Source: Luidia sarsii
Lineage: Eukaryota; Echinodermata; Asteroidea; Paxillosida; Luidiidae
DNA length: 64,000 bases
Direction: 5' to 3'
Assembly: GCA_949987565.1 (NCBI GenBank)
Contig: OX465102.1
Span: forward strand, 28,425,768 to 28,489,767
In this document: positions 12,601 to 27,600 of the stretch, piece by piece
How positions within the stretch are numbered: position 1 is the stretch's first letter
Layout: each line of letters starts with the position of its first letter
Position numbers and translations under genes: made by a program
Notes under the pieces: model-generated
Told to the model about the DNA's origin: nothing
The model's database searches: none
What the model saw: the letters and a program-made list of their open reading frames with translations, nothing else

Positions 12601-15600
12601 CAATCTCCCAATGTTGTAAACCTGTAGCAAGGTTTACCACCATTGGTTGGTTTCATCTGAATGAAAGCGATGAGTGTGATCAATGGAGATAAACAGCAAT
12701 TAGTGGTTGAATTACATATGGACTTCTGACTGCCATCCCCACCCCGGCAATGACTACAGTAGTGAACAATTTGGGAGCCCACCCTCTAAGGGCTGGATAC
12801 ATGTACATACTGTACATGTACAGTGTAGCTCAGATGGGAAGAGCACTGGTGCACAAAGCCAGAGGTCTAGGTTCAAATCCATGTCATCTTAAAGTTTCCT
12901 TTGAATTTTTGCTCAATTTGTTCAAAAGTTCCAAGTCAGCTTTTCATCGATTTTCTTTTTACTTTAAAATAAATACTGCATTAAACTATGCAAGAAAACA
13001 AACATTCATATACGGTTTATCCTAGCCGCCCTCCCATTAAATGCATAAGTTGTGCAAACAGGTGAAAGCAAATACAATTATCAAAAAAGGGCAAATCACT
13101 AGAAGATGATCATGACAAGGAGAATTGGAAGAGACAAGCTGAAGAGGAAACACGCACAAGACAGACAAATGAATGGACAGACACTTAGCAAGACACACAC
13201 ACAGAAGAGAAACACACTCAGACACTCCAGGTACATACGTGTACATGTACAGTACAAAATGTACAATGCACATGTACTTAATATAATAATGCTGACCACA
13301 CAAAAACTTACAAATTATGAATTATACAATCTTCAAACATTCCGAAAAAAATACAATATACATGTACACTGTACATGTGTATACATGACACACTGTACCA
13401 TATATAAAAAATTGTGAAGCAATCTCTTTGATACATGTACATGTAGTCATGTACATGTACACTGTACATGTACATCCAAAGCCAAAATGAACGTTGTGTT
13501 TCTTGCCTACAGTAAGTACACGTACACCTGTACACGTACATGTACATCATGTACATGTACATTGTAGTTGTACAATCCATGTACATGTATACATGTACTG
13601 TACATGTATACATACATGTACATGTAAGTATACAATACATGTCAGTGATGGAAATAAGCGGAAAAAATTGATTAGCAAATAATGCTAATCAAATTGTAAT
13701 TTGATTAGCAATATGGTAAAAATGACTAGCAAAAAAAAATGCAACAATAAGTAGTACATGGATCATTTCTTCAGGCTTTGACAGACGGGATGCATGCTGG
13801 TGCATCGTTGTCCCACCATGTTTGATGCAGTTGTCTCTTTTCAGGCTGTACCTACTATTCCTAAAACAAAAACGATGGAATAATTTCTGACCGCTTTGAT
13901 TTTTTCCTCGTGCGATCTGCAAAGTTTGCATCAAAATTGCACAGGGCACCACCAAGGTCAACTCAAGGGGGCACCGAGGCCAAATCACTGTGGCATCAAA
14001 AGGCCAATCAAAAGGCCAAACCTTTATTTTACATGTCGCCTTCCTTAGATGTGTACTGGAAACAAATCTTGATAGTTATTTTAATTTACCGCCTCAAATT
14101 CAATTTTGTTTGAAGAGTAGAAAGATGGCTGCACCTCGACTTGGGCTGTTTGGGAAAAATAAAAACCGAAAAAACCACCGGACCCTGGACTCGGTGAAAC
14201 CGCAAAACTGTTTTTTTTTTCTTCAATGAAAAACAAAATAAATTAAAAGAAAACTAAAGAAAAACCCCACACACAATTCCAATAATAAAGAAAGAACCCC
14301 AATATTATTATCCCAATACGTGTTTTATTTCGGCAGTATAAATGAATTGTACTTTTTTGTAGCGTACCGTCTCGCTAATACTAGTAATACTTCTGGAAGT
14401 TCCGATCAGGCCTGAGTAGCGCAGCGTGATCGTATGCGGCCATGTGGCCGCTGTGCACGTGCACTGTGCATTACATGTATACAGTGTGTGCAAAGAAAGA
14501 CGTGTTGTGTCATGTCATGTGCACACGTAGGCTGGTTTCGGCCCTACTGGTCCTGTGGTGTCGCTATGGCGTTACGTATAGGCGGAAACCATACCTAGAC
14601 TTGCCAACCTTGCTAACGTCGCGAAGGGAAATGCGCTACTTTCATCGTTTGTCTCCGAATGTTGTTTCGGCGTAATTCAATATTATTCCCTTCGTCATTA
14701 ATTTTGAAAGTGGTATGGATAGAAAGAAGAGAATACACGCTTCAATTTAAGGGTAAAATCGACCGATTTGGAGGGGTAGGTGCTTGGCGGTCGAAAATCT
14801 TAGTCTACCCATGCCGATGGGGAGTCTGGCCGCCGCCGCGCTTGCACTATCAACAGTATATTATGTACTGTACAGTATACAGTCTACATGTACTGACCAT
14901 GTACATGTACATGTACATGTACTGTACATGTACACAGTGCAAGGGTACAGTACATGTCCTGTGCGTTCAACGCATGATGGTCTCTTACGATGGATTTTGA
15001 TTCGCACAAAATGCGAACCGTTTTCTAAATTGTCTCGCATTTCGTGAAAAATGTATCGCATTTTGCGATGCGAATCCAGCTATTTCCATCACTGCATGTA
15101 CTGGTACATGTACATGTATACTGTACATATGCATGTAAATGGGTAATTTTCACATACAATGTACATGTACATGTACATGTACAGTGTACATACATTATGT
15201 ACATGTATACATGTACATGTACATGTATGTAAGTTGGTTATACATGTTCATGTAAATACTGTATTGTACATAAGCTCAGTTTGGCTTATAATAGTACAAT
15301 GTATTCATCCCAAGTGACAGAAACCTATACATGTCCATGTACACGTACTAATAACAATTTTCTGATTTTTTTTATCTTTGCAAGTATATGTAATCCCTCC
15401 AGAATATTTACCCCCACCCCCTTTTTTTTTTTTTTTGGGGGGGGGGGGGGTTGGGGGGGCTGGTCATAAAAAATTGCATAGCCCAATGGGCAGCTCCATA
15501 TTGTGGTCTGCCGTTACAGACCGGCACACCTGTCCACACTAGTAATGATCCCAGGATTTGAATTCAGCAGCACAAATACTGGTACATGTTTAAATGTATA

Positions 15601-18600
15601 CACTTTGAACAGTATCATTGGATAGAAAAAGAGCAGACAGAACTGAGGCAAATCTAGTGAGGGACCATGTATTATCGGTACTTAAGCCAATAGTAGGCCT
15701 AACTCATGCATGTGAGTTGTTTAATGGACCAATGACAAAACACGTCTTCTGAATGAATATTTTGAGGGTGCACTTGATACATGTACAGTACATGTATACT
15801 GTACAGTAGGCAAATAAAGTACATGTACCTGTTGCATCTGGATTGGAGCAATTAAACAGCCCACCATTCCAATGAATATTTTGGGCGTAAAATTATATTG
15901 TCAGACTGTACACATGTACTGTACATGTATTGTATCCATGTTTTTAACATACATAACGACAGAAGCTTAAATCAAACATGTCAAAGCGTATTTTATGGTT
16001 CATAAAAACAGGCTATCAATTCAATATCTTAATTGCAATAAAATGTACTGTAGCAGATCAGGATACAGTGGAACATTCCTGTAACGAATATCCAGGGATC
16101 CATGTCATTAACATGTTCAGTACATGTACATACTGTATGTACTAGCTGTACTTGTACAAGTTATAATGCAGGTCTGGTTTCTTTATTGAGATTGTCATGT
16201 ACTCTACTAGTGGAACATCCCTGTAACAAATATCCAGGGATCCATGTCATTAACATGTTCAGTACATGTACATACATGTACTAGCTGTACTTGTACAAGT
16301 TATAATGCAGGTCTGGTTTCTTTATTGAGATTGTCATGTACTCTACACTACTGTAGAAACACTTACAAGTACGTGTACAAAATACCGGTATGTACAGTAC
16401 ATGTACGCACAAATGTACTGTTCATAACATGTACACATACCGTACTGTACATGTAACACATCTGAGGTGGACAATGAAAGTATTGAATTGGACCACCTCA
16501 CAAAATTATATGCAGGGGAAACCCTGCTACAGTACGTACATACATGTACATGTACATTGTATATGTACATGTTCATGTTTTCTAGTCTGATACAAATAAA
16601 CAGGTACCGGTACATGTACATGACCAGTAAGTGCATGCCTCTAAAAATCGGATAAGAAACCATCTGCACAATCTTCCTTGTCTAAAAACTACTCCGACTG
16701 TCAAGCACCCTGCAGATTTTACTGGTGATTCGACAGCAGAATCTCGAAAGACTGGATTTTCGAAACCAAATCGTTCCTGACAGCTACCGGTACGTATGAG
16801 CTAATGTGCCACAAGATCCCATCTTTAAGAATGCACCGGCAATGTACAAACAACGGCAGCGCTATCACAACAGGCATCTGACATTTGCGCTACAGGGGCA
16901 AACTACCAACCACCACAACGTCTGATGGCCGCGGCAGTCCCCATGGAGATGGGCAACCTCCACTGCCAACAGAACACAATTAATCCAGTGGCCGAAAAGA
17001 TGGCTATCTCATGCGTCGAACCCCCCCCCCCTCCCCCCATATTCCTCTTCCTCCTCTCCTCTATCCCAATTCTCCATTGCTCCTCTCTTCCAGAGTCAGT
17101 TCAGGTCATTTAACATTTATCACTGTCCCTGGAAACTGGCCGGCCAGGTGGTCTGTGGTGACTGAGGTGGGCGAGTACATGTACATGTATGCATGCTGCA
17201 ATTTGTTCCAACCAACCTTCCGAGTACTTCCAGGCTGTCCATAGGTCATCCACACTGATGAATTTATCTTCCCCATGCAGAGTGTGCTGCCGCTCAAAGT
17301 CTGTTTTGTACTGGAGCTCGTCTCGGAGGAACTGGGAGGGGGGATGGAAGAATACAAATTTAAACAACATTAAAAAATACTGTGTAATTCTTTTGTTATA
17401 AATGTACATGTACATGTACATGTGTAGCGGTATGTACATGTACATGGGTACCGGTATGTACCGGTACATGTACACTGTACCGTACACATACACATGTATT
17501 TATATGTAATTAATGTACAGCGTACATGTAAGTCTGTCATGTCTGTGCTAAATCAACTCAGTAAATGGCATCCTTTCCACCATTTTCTGCTGCGTGTAAT
17601 GACTAATGGGGAAGGGCTACACAGTACCGGTAAATGTGAACCATAATGAGCATATACACTGTACATAGTTTTGCTATACCTGTACACTGTGCACCTGTTC
17701 AGTACCAGTACAAAGAGTGTGCATTAATGAACATGGACATGCATGTACATGGCAGGTACTGTCTGTATCTCGATCACACACAAATGAATAGTAATGTGCA
17801 TGTACATTGTACACGTGTACATGTACAAACATGTACATGTACATGTACGTATTTTCACTTTTTTGTAGGGCTATATGAACTTACTGTATGAAGATACACA
17901 ACACATGTACACATGTACATGTACATGTACATGTAACCATCAGTGCTGATATACATGTACTGTACAGTACATGTACATGTACACATGTACATGTACAGGT
18001 GTACATGTGATGTACAATGTAGATGCCTCCTATCGGTAGCGACAACAGTGCCTTTGATAGAGATAAAAATTGATAAATTTCAAATAAAGGTGCATGTACT
18101 GGTACAATGCACATGTTTACACATAATGTACATGTACAGTACATGTGAGTCATATACTGTACATGTACATACATGTACATGTACACGTACATGGGGGCAT
18201 TGTACATGTACAGTATGTACATGTACAAATGTACATGTACATTATGTACACACTGTACAGTATGTACTGTACACATGTATTGTACACGTACAGGTATACA
18301 TGTACATGTACCGTACATGTACACTGTACGGTACATACCGGCAAGTCAAAATGTATTTTTCGTGACTATGATATCACACAGTCCAAACAGCCAAACATAC
18401 ATGCACATGTACATGTACATGCATACATGTACATGTACATGTACATGTACATGTACAGTGTTTTGTTACTGATAGCCTCATGTACTGTACCTGATACATG
18501 TATACATGTACATGTACATGTACATGTACATGTACAGTACTGTGCTATCATAATCTTATCAGCACCAACAACAGGAGTTTGTAAATTGTAATCGAGAAGA

Positions 18601-21600
18601 TAATGATCAGAAAAAATGGAGTGGAAGGGTATTAGGCTAGGTGAGGTCATAAGAATGGCAGAGAAAAGAGGGTTGGAGAGAGAGCAGGTTGCACCAGACT
18701 TCCATGGTCAACTCACGACCCCACAGCACCCCAGACAGACAGTTACTGAGTTAGATACGATGTACCCCAGTAGGATAGGACAGAATCTTAGGATGCACAA
18801 TAGCACGTGTACACTTCTAAATTTACAAATAGCATGTACCGTATACAGTGTATGTGCATGTATTTTCATGCTCCTTCGCTATACTCATTAAGGATTGGAA
18901 AACAGTTTTGTACTATACACAGACTATAATAACGACAGTGTGCATAGCAAGGCACATCATTTTATTGATACAGCATGGGAATGTTGGCTAGCATGGCTAG
19001 CATACACACATGTAGCATACACACTGGACATGTACATGTACATGTGCATGTGCATGTGCCGGTACATGTACATGTACATGCACATGTACAGGGTATTTAC
19101 AGTACATGTATGTACCGGTATGTACAGGTGCATGTACATGTACATGTACATGTACACTGTACAGTGTGTACATGTACATGTACATGTACATGTACATGTA
19201 ATGTACATGTACATGTACTGTAGGTCCATTTGTTACAATATACTGTAACTATTACCGGTAATCAGAATCATACAGTACATGAACATGCATGTACAGTAAT
19301 TAATGTACAGTACATTGAATGAAGAAAATCATCTGTATACATGTTATGTACAGTATACCAGTCAGCCAGTACAATCAGTACAAATTTAGGGAACCAGAAA
19401 GGAAGTAATTTGTGTTGCATAGGATAAAGTGAATTACTCGCATGTGGTGACCGTGACATTTGGTTGTTTTCCTGCTGTCTGGAGTCCTGACCGTGTTTCC
19501 ATTTCTCTCTTTATTATATTTCCTTCCCACCTGAGCCAGTAGAGCATGTACATGTACCAGTACAGTGAAATCAGCGATCGCCAATCGGTTAGTCTCTCAT
19601 TCCAGCCTGAGCTGTTGACATTTCTTTCTAGGTTAGGATGGTGCCTGTAACACATACATGTGTAAAGACCTGAGCTGGGCTGAGCAAAAGCCCAAACACA
19701 TGTACACCTGTACATGTAGTACGTAGGCTTACAGAAGTACATGAACAGCAACCAAATTCATGAAACTCATCGTAACTTACAATGTATGATCAATTGCGAG
19801 AATATGAGCGATGTACAGAAACTATACGGTACATGTACTTCAAAACTTCATCGCAAGTTATCCATCGTAATTTGAGTTACTGTACATGTACATGTACGAT
19901 GCATTGAACAGCTTTGTGAAATCCACCCCGGGTCTGAATACCGTACTGTACTGTACTGAGCATGTACATGTACTGTACATTGTACTTGTACATATACGTG
20001 TGTACATTGTACAGTACAGTGTACATGAACATTGTGTACATGTATGTGTGTACAATGTACATGTGTATGTACAGTGTACATAAATTATTGAAATTTAGAA
20101 TTATTTCATTTTCCAGGATATCAAAAACAATGAATCACATATAGTACAAATACACTGACAAATACCCGGTACAACAGATTACACATGTACCTGTGTACAA
20201 TTAACAATACCCAATTACCTAACGGCAATAACGCAGGATTACCCAAAAGAAACAAGTTTCTGTCACGGGGCACTGATGTACACATAACTAATTGGACAAC
20301 AGACTTTACAGAGTGCATTATACATGTACATGTACATGTACACATGTAGTTATAAGTATTATTATAAGTACATTGTATAAACACACTTATACATGATGCA
20401 TACATGTAAACACACTGATAAAAGATACAATTTGTACAAACAGTACAACTACATGTACATGTACATGTAGACACTTACATACATGTACATGTACATATAT
20501 GACACACCCCATTACTGTAATGACTGACATTACATGTACATGTACTGTACATGTACATGTACATGTACTGTACAGTGTACACTGTACCGGTATATGTGTG
20601 TTACTACTGTACATGTACACTGTACAACAAGTACTGTACATGTACATGTATGTAACATGTACATTGTAGGCCTACTGTACATGTACAACATGTACATGTT
20701 ACATGTACAATTGTACATGTACATGTACACTGTACACATGTACATTTACACTGATTATGTACTGTACATGTTCTGTATGTGTTGTTCCTTTCAAAGCTGT
20801 TAACCTTAATTTTACTTCCTCAATATTCAAAATGCCATGACTGTGGTTGTTTTTAAAAGTCTTGGGGATTTGGTAAAGACGTATTAAATAGAATTTAATA
20901 GTAAGTTCTTGGCATTTCCTGAAAGTCATCGACACGTAAAATGAAATCCACCACCTGTCCCCGACATGGCAATTTTGGCCAAATCTCCGTTGCTAATCCC
21001 AATCATTGGCTTCTCCCTAGTATAACCTGTAGGCCTATACGTATTGTGTGCAATGTGTAGAGGTGCACACATTTCAAAAGTGTGGACACACATAATGACC
21101 TTGTATTGACTTTGTATTGAGCGGTATTAAAGGCACATTAAAGGCTTTCCACTGTGGCAAATAGTACATGAATATAACCCCTTTCCCACGACAAAATCTC
21201 CGGGTTATCTCGGTGGTAACGGCAAGCCTCAACCCCGAGATACAATATGTGCCCCAGGTTGGAAATGGTTGCCAGGTTTCCCACTACACTTTTCCCGCCC
21301 TGGGTTAAGGCCAAAATTTCGGCCGTCACCCCGCACCCGCCCAGGGCTCGATAACCCTGCTCACGACCAGGGTTAGGATGAAAGGCGGCAAATCTCAGGG
21401 TTAAGCAGTTTGTAGTGTGAAAAGAGTATTATGAGATCTGAAGAATAGAGAGCCATACTGTACATGTACACGTACATTGTGTACACATGCAAGTGTGACA
21501 CTGACAGTGTGTACAACGGACAATGTGCAAACATGTACATGTACGTGTACAATGTACACGCATTAATAACCATAAATGTATTATAAATGTGCATTACCAT

Positions 21601-24600
21601 AAATGTTCACACTGCACATGTACATGTACTCTACACATGTACATGTACATGTACTTTGCATATGTACAGTACACATGTACATTGTACATGTATGTACATG
21701 TACATGTATGTACATGTATACATGTACATGCACATGTACAATTCGTACATGTACATGTACATGTATAGTAGAGTACTGTACCGGTACATGCACATTTACA
21801 TTTTGTAATTTGCGTAATTCGTACACTTTACACATGATTTACAATTTACATGTACATGTACATGATAACAAAGTGCATACCGGTATACATGTACATGTAC
21901 TGTACATGTACATGTATGTACTGTACATGTACATGTATGACAGGAAGCATGCATTCACATACATCATGTACATGTACATTGTACATGCGTAATGTACTAC
22001 AATTATTCAAATCAGTCTACATTCATATATGTATGTAATTTTGTTATTCCAGGAAGGAAAAACACTCAATATCAACTCCAATTTACAGATGAACCCATAC
22101 ACAATGCATAAAATGGTATTATTCAGATGGCAAACCAGTGTCATCTAATGTATGGCCACTAAGTGATTGCACTACATGTATGTCATTGCCATTTACGTTT
22201 CAGTGCTTGTCGCTAGTACATGTACATGTAAATCAATTAGGCTAAATGTAATGTGTCACCTTCTCAGCTGACAATTCATCACTCAAAAGAAAAAGCAGAA
22301 TCAGACGAATAAAGACAATATAATATGATATCCCCAGTCCCCACATTATGAATCCCATGGGATTATGATTATATTCACTGTATCACTGTGTATGTTTGTA
22401 CACCATGTACACATGTATAACTACAGGGTACATGTATATGGTTTGTAAATCGATTAGCTGCTGTCAGTGTCAGGAAAGTTCTTCGCTTCCCGAAAATGGG
22501 AAATTTTCACCCTTGGCTCACAAGTTGGGCCCTACGTATGCGAATTTTACACAAAATTGCTGACCCAGTTGGTTAATAAAGACCTTCAAGAAATGGCACT
22601 AAGCATTATTTGTACAGTACAGACAGTACAGTATGTACAATGTACATGTACAGTACTACCAGTACATGTACAGTATATGTAGTACATGTACTTGTAGGCA
22701 CTGCCCTTTTCAATTATGTATGTATAAAGTGAAAAAAAAGCTTTTTATCTTTTCTCGTTCATGGCTGCACTGGGGTTGTGGGCTGAAGTACTGTACATGT
22801 ACATGTACATGCAACACTTCCTTGATCATTACGTACATGTACATGTACATGTACAGTGTATGTGTATACCGGTACTAACTGCGTGTGCTGGTTTGCAAGA
22901 TGCTTACTGGGTCGAATCATAGCTCTTTGGTGAAATCGCGTCACGGTTAGTGGGATTATGGGTCTGAGCATATCCATGGGGGTGAGAACCACTCAATGTG
23001 CCTTTATTTCATCAGCCTATTGTGTCAAAGTGGAAGTAACAAGCCATGAAACCAAGTGCAATGAGTATCTGAAAAAAATAATGTACATGTACAGTACAGT
23101 ACAGTATACATGTAGCAGATCAGTATCAATCAAATTCATGTATCATACATGTACATGTATATAACAAGAAATATATTAAAAATTTGGCATTTATGAAGCA
23201 CAAAAAAATGCAGACTAAAACTGGGCCATGCAATTTGTAACACCATCGGCATGTTAAAAATTGTGTACAGTAAGTGATCTTCGTGCAGAGCTTAAAATTT
23301 GCGCCCAACCAACATTCACAATGTGATGACATCTATCACCACTGTCTACTGACGTACATGTACTGCACACGTACATACATGTACATGTACATGTACAAGT
23401 GCACTGCACAGCCCATACCACACTTTGTTCGGGTGTGAAATCACTGTATCGGCCTTCTGTAAAGCTGCGTCCGCACTGGACTTAAAATGGGTAAACTAAC
23501 CGAGCAAATGGGTAAATTGACCATTTTAAGTCCAGTGCGGACAGCCAGAAAGTTTTCCTCCCAGGTAACTTACCCGACTCCAGTGGGTAGTTTAACCGAC
23601 CAACTTCTGCCCGGTTAAAATGACCAGGTCAGTTTAACTGAGTCGATAAGTCCAATCCGGACACGACGTCTCGGTAAACGACTCGGTAAAAAAACACATC
23701 CGGCGCCCCGCACGTTACGTTACTGTATGCAAGACTCATGCGGGCGCAGGGTAACAACGTGTTTGTGTACATAGAGTACATGCACATGAGTCGGTTAGTT
23801 TTACCGATCGTCTCGGTTAGTTTACCCGAGTCGAAAAGTCCAAGTGCGGACGCCGGGAAGATTTACCCATTGGAATGTTACCTACGGGCTCGGTAAAAAA
23901 TAAGTCCAGTGCGGACACGGCTTAAGTCTGTTCTAAGAGTAACCCGCACAGCCAGCCAATTACCTCATCACTCTCGGAGAGGTCTACATTGCCATTGTGG
24001 TCGTCGTCAATCTGCCTGTGGATCGTCTTGATGGCCTCCAAGCCCTGCATGTCCTTCTCTATGTCCCGCTGGCAAACGCTATCCCCGTCCGAGCATTCTG
24101 TTGGCCGAGAAGCGGGAAAAAAAACAGCGAGCCGGGAAAACAATTAGTGGCAATGCATTCGGGTGCCTGAAAAATACAACAAAAATGTATACAGTAGGCA
24201 GATCAGTTTTGGGCCCAAAATTGGATTTTCCAGATTTCTTTGAAAATGCCTCCAGAGACCAGAGGCCTCTTACAGTCCACCGAACTGAATCCACATTTGG
24301 TGCAATTATTCTGAGCAGTTTGGAGAAAGGGGGAAAAAGGTGGATTGCGGCACATTATAGACTTTCTTTCTTCGTCCCTCCGAAAGAAAATTATTTTCTT
24401 CTCTATATCTTCCTCATGTGATAGACACAAAAATTAACGCTTGAACGCTTTTGGAGAACAATGGTAGGAAGAGCCACCTACTGTACCTCTTGGAGTGACA
24501 GTGTTATGTACATACATGTATACAATAAGGAACGCATTGAAATGCGTGTAGCACCTGTCATGCAATGACAAAAAGAAAAGTCACAATTCGAACACTGCTG

Positions 24601-27600
24601 GACCGGTCAAAATAGTCATTTTGAGCCAAAAAATGGAATTCCCAGATTTCTCTAACAATGGCTAATGAGGCCTCTTCAAGTCCAACAAACATAATCCCAC
24701 CACCAGTAAAAGCATTATAGGCATTTTGGAGCAAGAGGGGGAGGAAAGACTTTTGGGCCTACATGTATTTTTGAAATGTTTTTTTAGTCCAAACTTGGAT
24801 AAATTTCCCAGATTTCTTTGAAAATGGCTGCTGAAGTCCTCCCACAGTCCACTGAACTTAATTCCAACACCCGCACAATTTCACACACCTGGTGAAGCAC
24901 AAAACCTGCATACGTTTAAAACAATCTTAAACTGTTTTATGCTTGTTTTATTGAATTTGAAAGGACAACATTCCTCGTTGGATAAAAAACAGTGTGTAAG
25001 TTTGCAAGCTTTATCTGCAACTGCATTTGAAAGTGAAACCAAGCAAACTAGCAAACTGGCAAAGGCTAGCAGAATCAATACTACACATCAAAAGCAATCA
25101 ATATCAAATGACAGTTTGCTTTCTAATGGTCAATGTCAATCTCTCCTTCAAACTGAAAGGGCTCATGAGCAAGCTACGGTAAAGTGGGCTATGACACAAA
25201 CCTCAGCATTTAAGTAAACTTGGTCCTCTGACCTCAGACCTCAACCATGAAAATGCCATCTGGGAAAAATTGTTTTGCAAAGATTGGAAAATAGCTCCTC
25301 AGTGTCCAACCCACCCTCCCCTCCAATTGAGAATACTGCAATCAGCTGGTAAGATGCTAACATTTAGTTTTAGGGGTGAAACTGTGAGGTGTGAAACTGT
25401 GTTCAAAAATATGCAATATATAGAGGGAAAGAAATGTAAGTTGGTCTTGGCACAAAATGGCTCCATTAGAGGGTCAGTCAATAAGTCAAAATGTAGAACC
25501 AAGTTCACACAAGGGTTGCAGAGTTCAGAGTAGTCGGTCAAAGGTCACGCAGCACATAGATCATAGAGCCAAACAAAACACAAACCCATAAAGCCCCTAT
25601 ACAGCATTGGTTGAGGTCAAAGAATAGCATCCATACGTTGTCTGATCCAACATACATGTACATGTATGTACCCGGTATGAAATAGCACACCTGTGAAAAT
25701 TTCAGCTCAATCCGCCAACCGAGTCTCGAGAAAATCGTGAAAACCGCTTAATTTGTTTTGCAAAAATTCAACGCCATACTGTTCCGAAAAATAGTTTAGA
25801 TCTCGGTGAGACATAAACTATTTCTTTTACTCATTTCTCCCAAAATACAACATTCTAGGCAGAAATATTTCAGTGAGAGGTTTCTGCTATAATCATCTTC
25901 AAACTGTATAAGTTTCATGTAAATCTGTGAACATTTCTGTTTTGCTTTAAGCAAGGGCAACACCGGGGGACAACACTGAGCTACAAATGCCGACCAGCCA
26001 GAAAAAAAACAGCCAGCTATTCTGTGTCAGAGTGGACACTCTTGTCTAATAATTGTTCCAATGAGCTGTAGTCAAAGGCCCTCCTTCTTTGCAGTCGAGG
26101 CCACTACATGTACAATTGTACAATTAGTTTGGAGAGCCCACTGACAGAAACTAGTTTCTTTTGGGCAATCCTTCGGGAGTTAATTGGTTGTTTCTGTTAT
26201 TGTTGCTCTTGTTGTTTGTCTGTTTGTTTGTTTGTTTTAATTGTTTGATTTATTTCTATTTTCAACTTTATTCTTACTTGTGTGCTGTGATGTGAATGCT
26301 GTACATGTATCCCGAAAAATGAAATAAATAAAATTAAATTAAATAAAATGTAGGTGGAAACTCAGAAGGCCAATAACCCTAACCCCTGGTAATCCCATGG
26401 TCTTCCTAAATACTTGATCCCACCAGAGGTGCCTGAAATATTTGTCATATCAGGCATCGGGCAAAGCACTGACATGACTGAGCACTCAGTGTCTATCACG
26501 TTGAGTAAGGCCAAAGCCTCATTAGGGCCGTTCCAAAAACTTTTTTTTCTGTCATGTCCACGCAGGCCAAATAATCGAGTTGCAAATAAACGCGAGCCGA
26601 TTGCGGTTAGAATGTGGTCGTGTTGCGCAAGCGAGAATGGCGGGACTCGCTCGTAAACAAACCCTGTGCTGCACTTCATGGCAGTAAGCTGCTGGCAGGA
26701 AATGCCATGCTTGCGCAATGCATCGTGGTGCGATTTGAGCGGAGTGTTCTCACACACATCGCGTCGCAAATAAACGCAATTATTTGAAAAAGTCTCACTC
26801 TTAGTCAGTGGAGTCCGAATCGTGATTCAAATCCCACTAATAATCGCGTTTATTGTGTCCCCACAGGGCCCACACGCAAAAAAAGTGGAGTTTGAATCGT
26901 GATTCAAATCGCGATCCAAATAATCGCGTTTATTTGGTGTAGTGGGAACGGCCCCATGTTATTTATGATAAATCCCATAATGTAACACATGCATGTATCC
27001 CAGCCTACATGTACATGTACATGTACATGTACATATATCCTCCAATAACCGGTTTTCGACGATATAAGGACTTTTCTTCAAACTGAACAATGTGGACGAA
27101 AGTATCACACTAAAAGAGGTCCGAGTCACTTTGTCCACAACACAGACTATTAGAATAATCATAGAGAAGGTTGATCAAGCCTGTCACTTCCGTAAGATTA
27201 CCCGGTTTTGTTGACGTCCGCGGCGCACCGCGCAGTAAGCATCGTCACCTATTTTCGTCAGTGGTGTTTAGTAAGGTGTCCCAGTGTAGCCAAACGCAAA
27301 ATAAATTCTTAAATTAACTCAAAATGCTGTGTGGCACTATTAAATTCTTCCCTGTATGTTTTTTTGTGTTCATCTTTGTTTTTGTTTTTCCACACTGCTT
27401 CTAACACTTTCCTCAAATCATTCATAATTTATGCTTAAAACGTATTGGTCTTGTTGATGTCTTCTTTTGTGACGTTTAAAAAAAGTCCACAATCCTCTTT
27501 CTCACTGCTTCTTCAGTTATAACCTTTCCAAATTTCACTCAAGAGACACATTTCCTCCTTCTTGGTACTTTCTCTAGCTGCTCTTTAATTTTTTTCATTT

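Larger units (their letters stand above)
9697..13642. other. STIM intron 3, left part: ACATGT tracts and dispersed repeats
   Basis: No exon seen. It holds a truncated MITE (9,802-10,020), ACATGT tracts (10.13-10.75 kb), two tandem copies of the GAAACGT dispersed repeat core (10,766-10,862), a SINE (12.82 kb) and two similar ACCGG-rich stretches (11,155-11,225 and 12,435-12,515). Confidence 0.7.

Noticed and set aside
12822..12895. A tRNA gene
   Set aside because: A and B boxes are present, but no acceptor stem closes and the sequence continues into a SINE tail shared with five other copies.
1257..23000. Many 60-150-residue open frames such as MYMYMY, HVHVHV or CTCTCT
   Set aside because: They are translations of the (ACATGT)n hexamer, whose length is a multiple of three and which lacks stops; they have no splice signals or domains.
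24939..25217. A 92-residue frame MLVLLNLKGQHSSLDKKQ... in STIM intron 1
   Set aside because: No homology I recognise, no flanking splice signals that agree, ordinary length for chance in AT-rich DNA.
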